Assembly: GCA_963765105.1 (NCBI GenBank) | Contig: CAVXUW010000002.1 | Coordinates: 372,001-436,000, forward strand | Direction: 5' to 3' | DNA from: CALMEC01 sp963765105 | Lineage (GTDB): Bacteria; Actinomycetota; Thermoleophilia; Miltoncostaeales; Miltoncostaeaceae | Length of the DNA: 64,000 nucleotides | Shown here: positions 62,081-64,000 of the stretch, in pieces | Numbering within the stretch: the stretch's first letter is position 1 | Layout: the number at the start of each line of letters is the position of its first letter | Notes under the pieces: generated by a model | Told to the model about the DNA's origin: nothing | Seen by the model: the letters and a program-made list of their open reading frames with translations, nothing else | Databases searched by the model: none | Position numbers and translations under genes: made by a program

Positions 62081-62153
62081 GGGGGATTAGCTCAGCTGGG
62101 AGAGCGCCGCCTTTGCAAGGCGGAGGTCGTCGGTTCGATCCCGTCATCCTCCA
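62081..62153 (+). tRNA. tRNA-Ala, anticodon TGC
   Basis: 73-nt cloverleaf: acceptor GGGGGAT/ATCCTCC (one G-U), D arm GCTCAGCTGGGAGAGC, anticodon arm CCGCC-TTTGCAA-GGCGG with TGC at 62114-62116, T arm GTCGG-TTCGATC-CCGTC, discriminator A. CCA is not encoded. Confidence 0.95.
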
Positions 62154-62390
62154 CTACGTGATGCCAGCGATCTGAGTGGCAGATGTTCTCGTCAGCCGCT
62201 CTGGCAGGTCGGCCCCAGCGATGGGGATGGTCGCGGTGGCTCGCCGATGCGTCGAGCCGTCGACCCCGCGCGTCGAGGCCAATCGAGATGGCCACTACCT
62301 CGCTGTCACTTGCCAACGCCCCACACACCATCCCGATGCCTGAGTCACCGAGCCCTGACTGGGGCGAGAGACGACACTCCTTAACGTGGT

Positions 62391-62418
62391 CGAGCCGGGC
62401 AGTTGCCTGCCCGGCTCG
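62391..62418. terminator. Strong hairpin downstream of the exported-protein gene
   Basis: Stem CGAGCCGGGCA-GTTGCC-TGCCCGGCTCG (11 bp). It lies 22 nt past the minus-strand stop at 62440 and could end that transcript; no T-run on either strand. The rest of 62154-62390 shows nothing. Confidence 0.55.
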
Positions 62419-62439
62419 AGTGCTCATTGCATCAGGGAA

Positions 62440-62982
62440 CTAGACATCGAGGATGATCGGCTCCTCGACAACCGGCTCCACCGGAGGTGTCACGACGGGA
62501 GGCTCAACGACGGGGGGATCCACAATCGGCGGCGCCCAGTCTGCGGCGACACCGCGGTCAACGATGACACGAGCGGCGGGCAGGTTTGCGAGAGCCGTTC
62601 CGCGCGGGGCGCGAATCTCGACACGGACCTTGTCACCGGCCTTCAGATCGGCGAACGAACCGCGGATGCGGGTGGCGTTGACCCTGACGCGGGTCGATGC
62701 GCCGATCTTGACGGTGATCATCTTTGCGTCGCCGAGGGCGCGGCGGACGTGCTTGTTGCCCTGCACGAACTGAACCGTGACGGAGCCGGCCGTTGCGTCG
62801 GCAGTGACGACGCCGCGGAACTCGTACGCCACGATCTTGGCCTTCGCAGCCTTTTGACCGTGCTTGCCCTGCTCCATCTTGCCGGCCTTCGGGCCGTTGT
62901 CCGACTTGCCTTGATCGGCCATTGCGGCCGGGGCGACGACGGCCAGCGCGGCCATCGCGGTGGAAATCATCCACTTCTTCAT
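62440..62982 (-). CDS. Secreted beta-barrel-like protein with Pro/Val-rich tail
   Basis: A 180-residue exported protein: leader MKKWMISTAMAALAVVAPAA cut near AMADQG, a basic Lys/Gly-rich segment, then a compact beta domain (YEFRGVVTADATAGSVTVQF, ITVKIGASTRVRV, FADLKAGDKVRVEIRAPRG) of the OB/DUF5666 kind, and a tail with PPIVDPPVVEPPVVTPP ending in PIILDV. The tail may cross the cell wall. ATG 62982 has GGAGG upstream. Function unknown. Confidence 0.7.
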   Translation of the reverse strand: MKKWMISTAMAALAVVAPAAMADQGKSDNGPKAGKMEQGKHGQKAAKAKIVAYEFRGVVTADATAGSVTVQFVQGNKHVRRALGDAKMITVKIGASTRVRVNATRIRGSFADLKAGDKVRVEIRAPRGTALANLPAARVIVDRGVAADWAPPIVDPPVVEPPVVTPPVEPVVEEPIILDV

Positions 62983-63091
62983 GCGTACGTTCCTCCGTGA
63001 TTAACAAGTCCCATCATCCGTGATGGGAACGCCACTCAAGGTATCGGCGGAAACTCACAAAACTTGAATGCGCCCGGATGTGGTGGCCCGG

Positions 63092-64000
63092 CTACGTCTG
63101 GTCCAAGAACGTCCCATCACGCAGTTGGGAAACGGCGTCGTGAAGCTCGGCTCGGGTGTTCATCACGATCGGTCCGTACCAGGCCACCGGTTCCTGCAAG
63201 GGCGTTCCCGACACAAGCAGGAAACGGATGTCGTCGTCGCCGGCGGTGACAACGACTTCATCGCCGCCGGTCGAACAGGATGAGCGACCGATCGCCGGCG
63301 GCGACGTACGGAGGGTCATCCAGGTGCTCCGGGCCAATGGGGTCGGTGCGCACAGCTTGAGGTGAGCTGGCGCCGTGAGAACTTTCCGCCCCCGCAAACA
63401 CATAGGCAAATGCGTGCCGGTGCGTCTCGACGGGAAGGCGCGCGGTGCGGCCCGCGGGCACGGAGACGTCGAGATAGGTGGGGTCCGCGGCGATTCCGTC
63501 GACCGGCCCGCGCTGCCCCCAAAATGACCCACACACGACGCGCACGGCGGTACCGTCGTCGTCGACCACGGTTGGGATTGCCTCGGCGGTGACGTCTTGA
63601 TAGCGAGGGGCCGTCATCTTGAGCGACGATCGGCAGGTTCGCCCACAGCTGAAACCCGTGCATCGTCCCGTCAGGTGCCCCCTTCGGCATCTCTTGATGG
63701 AGTGATTCCGCGACCGGCAGTCATCCATTGGACGTCACCCGCGCCGAGGGTGCCGCGAGTTTCCCAAGCTGTCGCCGTGGGCCACCGTTCCCGCCAGAAC
63801 GTAGGTAATCGTCTCGATGCCGCGGTGTGGGTGCCAGGGGAACCCTGCTGCGTAGTCCTCCGGCCGGTCATTGCGGAAATCGTCGAACAGGAGAAACGGG
63901 TCGGTCGTCGGCCGTTTCGCCGAAGCCAAAGGCCCGACGCAGATGTACACCCGCGCCTTCGATATGTGGCTGTGACTCGCTGATCTGCTTGACCGGACGA
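63092..64000 (-). pseudogene. Pirin-family protein, multiply frameshifted, runs off right edge
   Basis: A cupin protein of the pirin type, readable only by switching frames. From the right edge: RPVKQISESQPHIEGAGVHL and RRAFGFGETADD; next frame DPFLLFDDFRNDRPEDYAAG and FPWHPHRGIETITYVLAG (metal His pair); next GTLGAGDVQWMTAGRGI; next MPKGAPDGTMHGFQLWANLP; next MTAPRYQDVTAEAIPTVV and VETHRHAFAYVFAGA; last GDEVVVTAGDDDIRFLLVSG to GTFLDQT. At least five indels, all at places where the family is continuous. The N-terminus is beyond base 64000. Low-quality sequence is a real alternative to decay. Confidence 0.75.

Noticed and set aside
62092..62427. 111-codon minus-strand frame over tRNA-Ala
   Set aside because: It covers the tRNA gene antisense and has no domain.

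Overview
The window is high-GC bacterial DNA that looks like a member of the Actinomycetota, possibly a Thermoleophilia/Solirubrobacterales-type lineage. This is an inference from gene content: an actinobacterial E2-E1 fused 2-oxoglutarate dehydrogenase, a ferrochelatase/HemE pair, a GAAC-N4-GTTC type SOS box, a PilT ATPase in a high-GC Gram-positive background, and many secreted beta-propeller proteins. No rRNA or prophage is seen. Two tRNA genes are present (initiator Met and Ala-TGC).

Left part (1-23.6 kb) is mostly core metabolism on the minus strand. It holds the 5' part of gltB, then clpS and a frameshifted ThDP decarboxylase on plus. Next come a secreted protein, uppP and a long minus-strand run transcribed MFS pump, photolyase, MMPL, 2-oxoglutarate dehydrogenase fusion, lipoate ligase-like protein, 2-hydroxyacid dehydrogenase. 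hemE-hemH, a GST, a YidB-like protein and two tandem alpha/beta hydrolases follow. The lipoate ligase sits 3 nt after the dehydrogenase fusion, which carries two lipoyl domains, so substrate and modifying enzyme are probably co-expressed.

Middle part (23.6-44 kb): an IS481-like remnant; a large secreted glycosidase-like protein with a paralogue at 41.8-43.8 kb; an intact VapBC pair; initiator tRNA with terminator; a primary-type sigma factor with a LexA-type box at its promoter; pilT; several small genes; then the most interesting locus, 33.9-40.0 kb. There an ECF sigma factor, a small partner protein, a cytoplasmic-looking subtilase and a methyltransferase lie divergent to a TPR-CHAT (caspase-like) protein. 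A LysR regulator and phosphosulfolactate synthase (ComA) follow, separated by two perfect palindromes.

Right part (44-64 kb) is accessory and decayed: an IS3-type remnant beside a broken VapBC pair; two overlapping genes for secreted beta-propeller proteins, one with seven near-identical FG-GAP repeats plus RTX repeats; an ArsR-type regulator; a RAYT transposase abutting a biotin-carrier fragment; an Rhs toxin tail with a candidate immunity gene cut off by a complete IS3-family element; a second IS fragment; and a multiply frameshifted secreted subtilase. Housekeeping genes resume (aldo-keto reductase, MepA-like endopeptidase, TIGR01777 epimerase, acyl-CoA ligase, tRNA-Ala). A frameshifted pirin gene runs off the right edge.

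Two sequence-quality cautions apply. Single-base frameshifts cluster at 3.0, 54.7-55.2 and 63.1-64.0 kb. Three genes have a good Shine-Dalgarno or clear coding sequence before an ATC or ACG where ATG is expected. These may be real or may be assembly errors.
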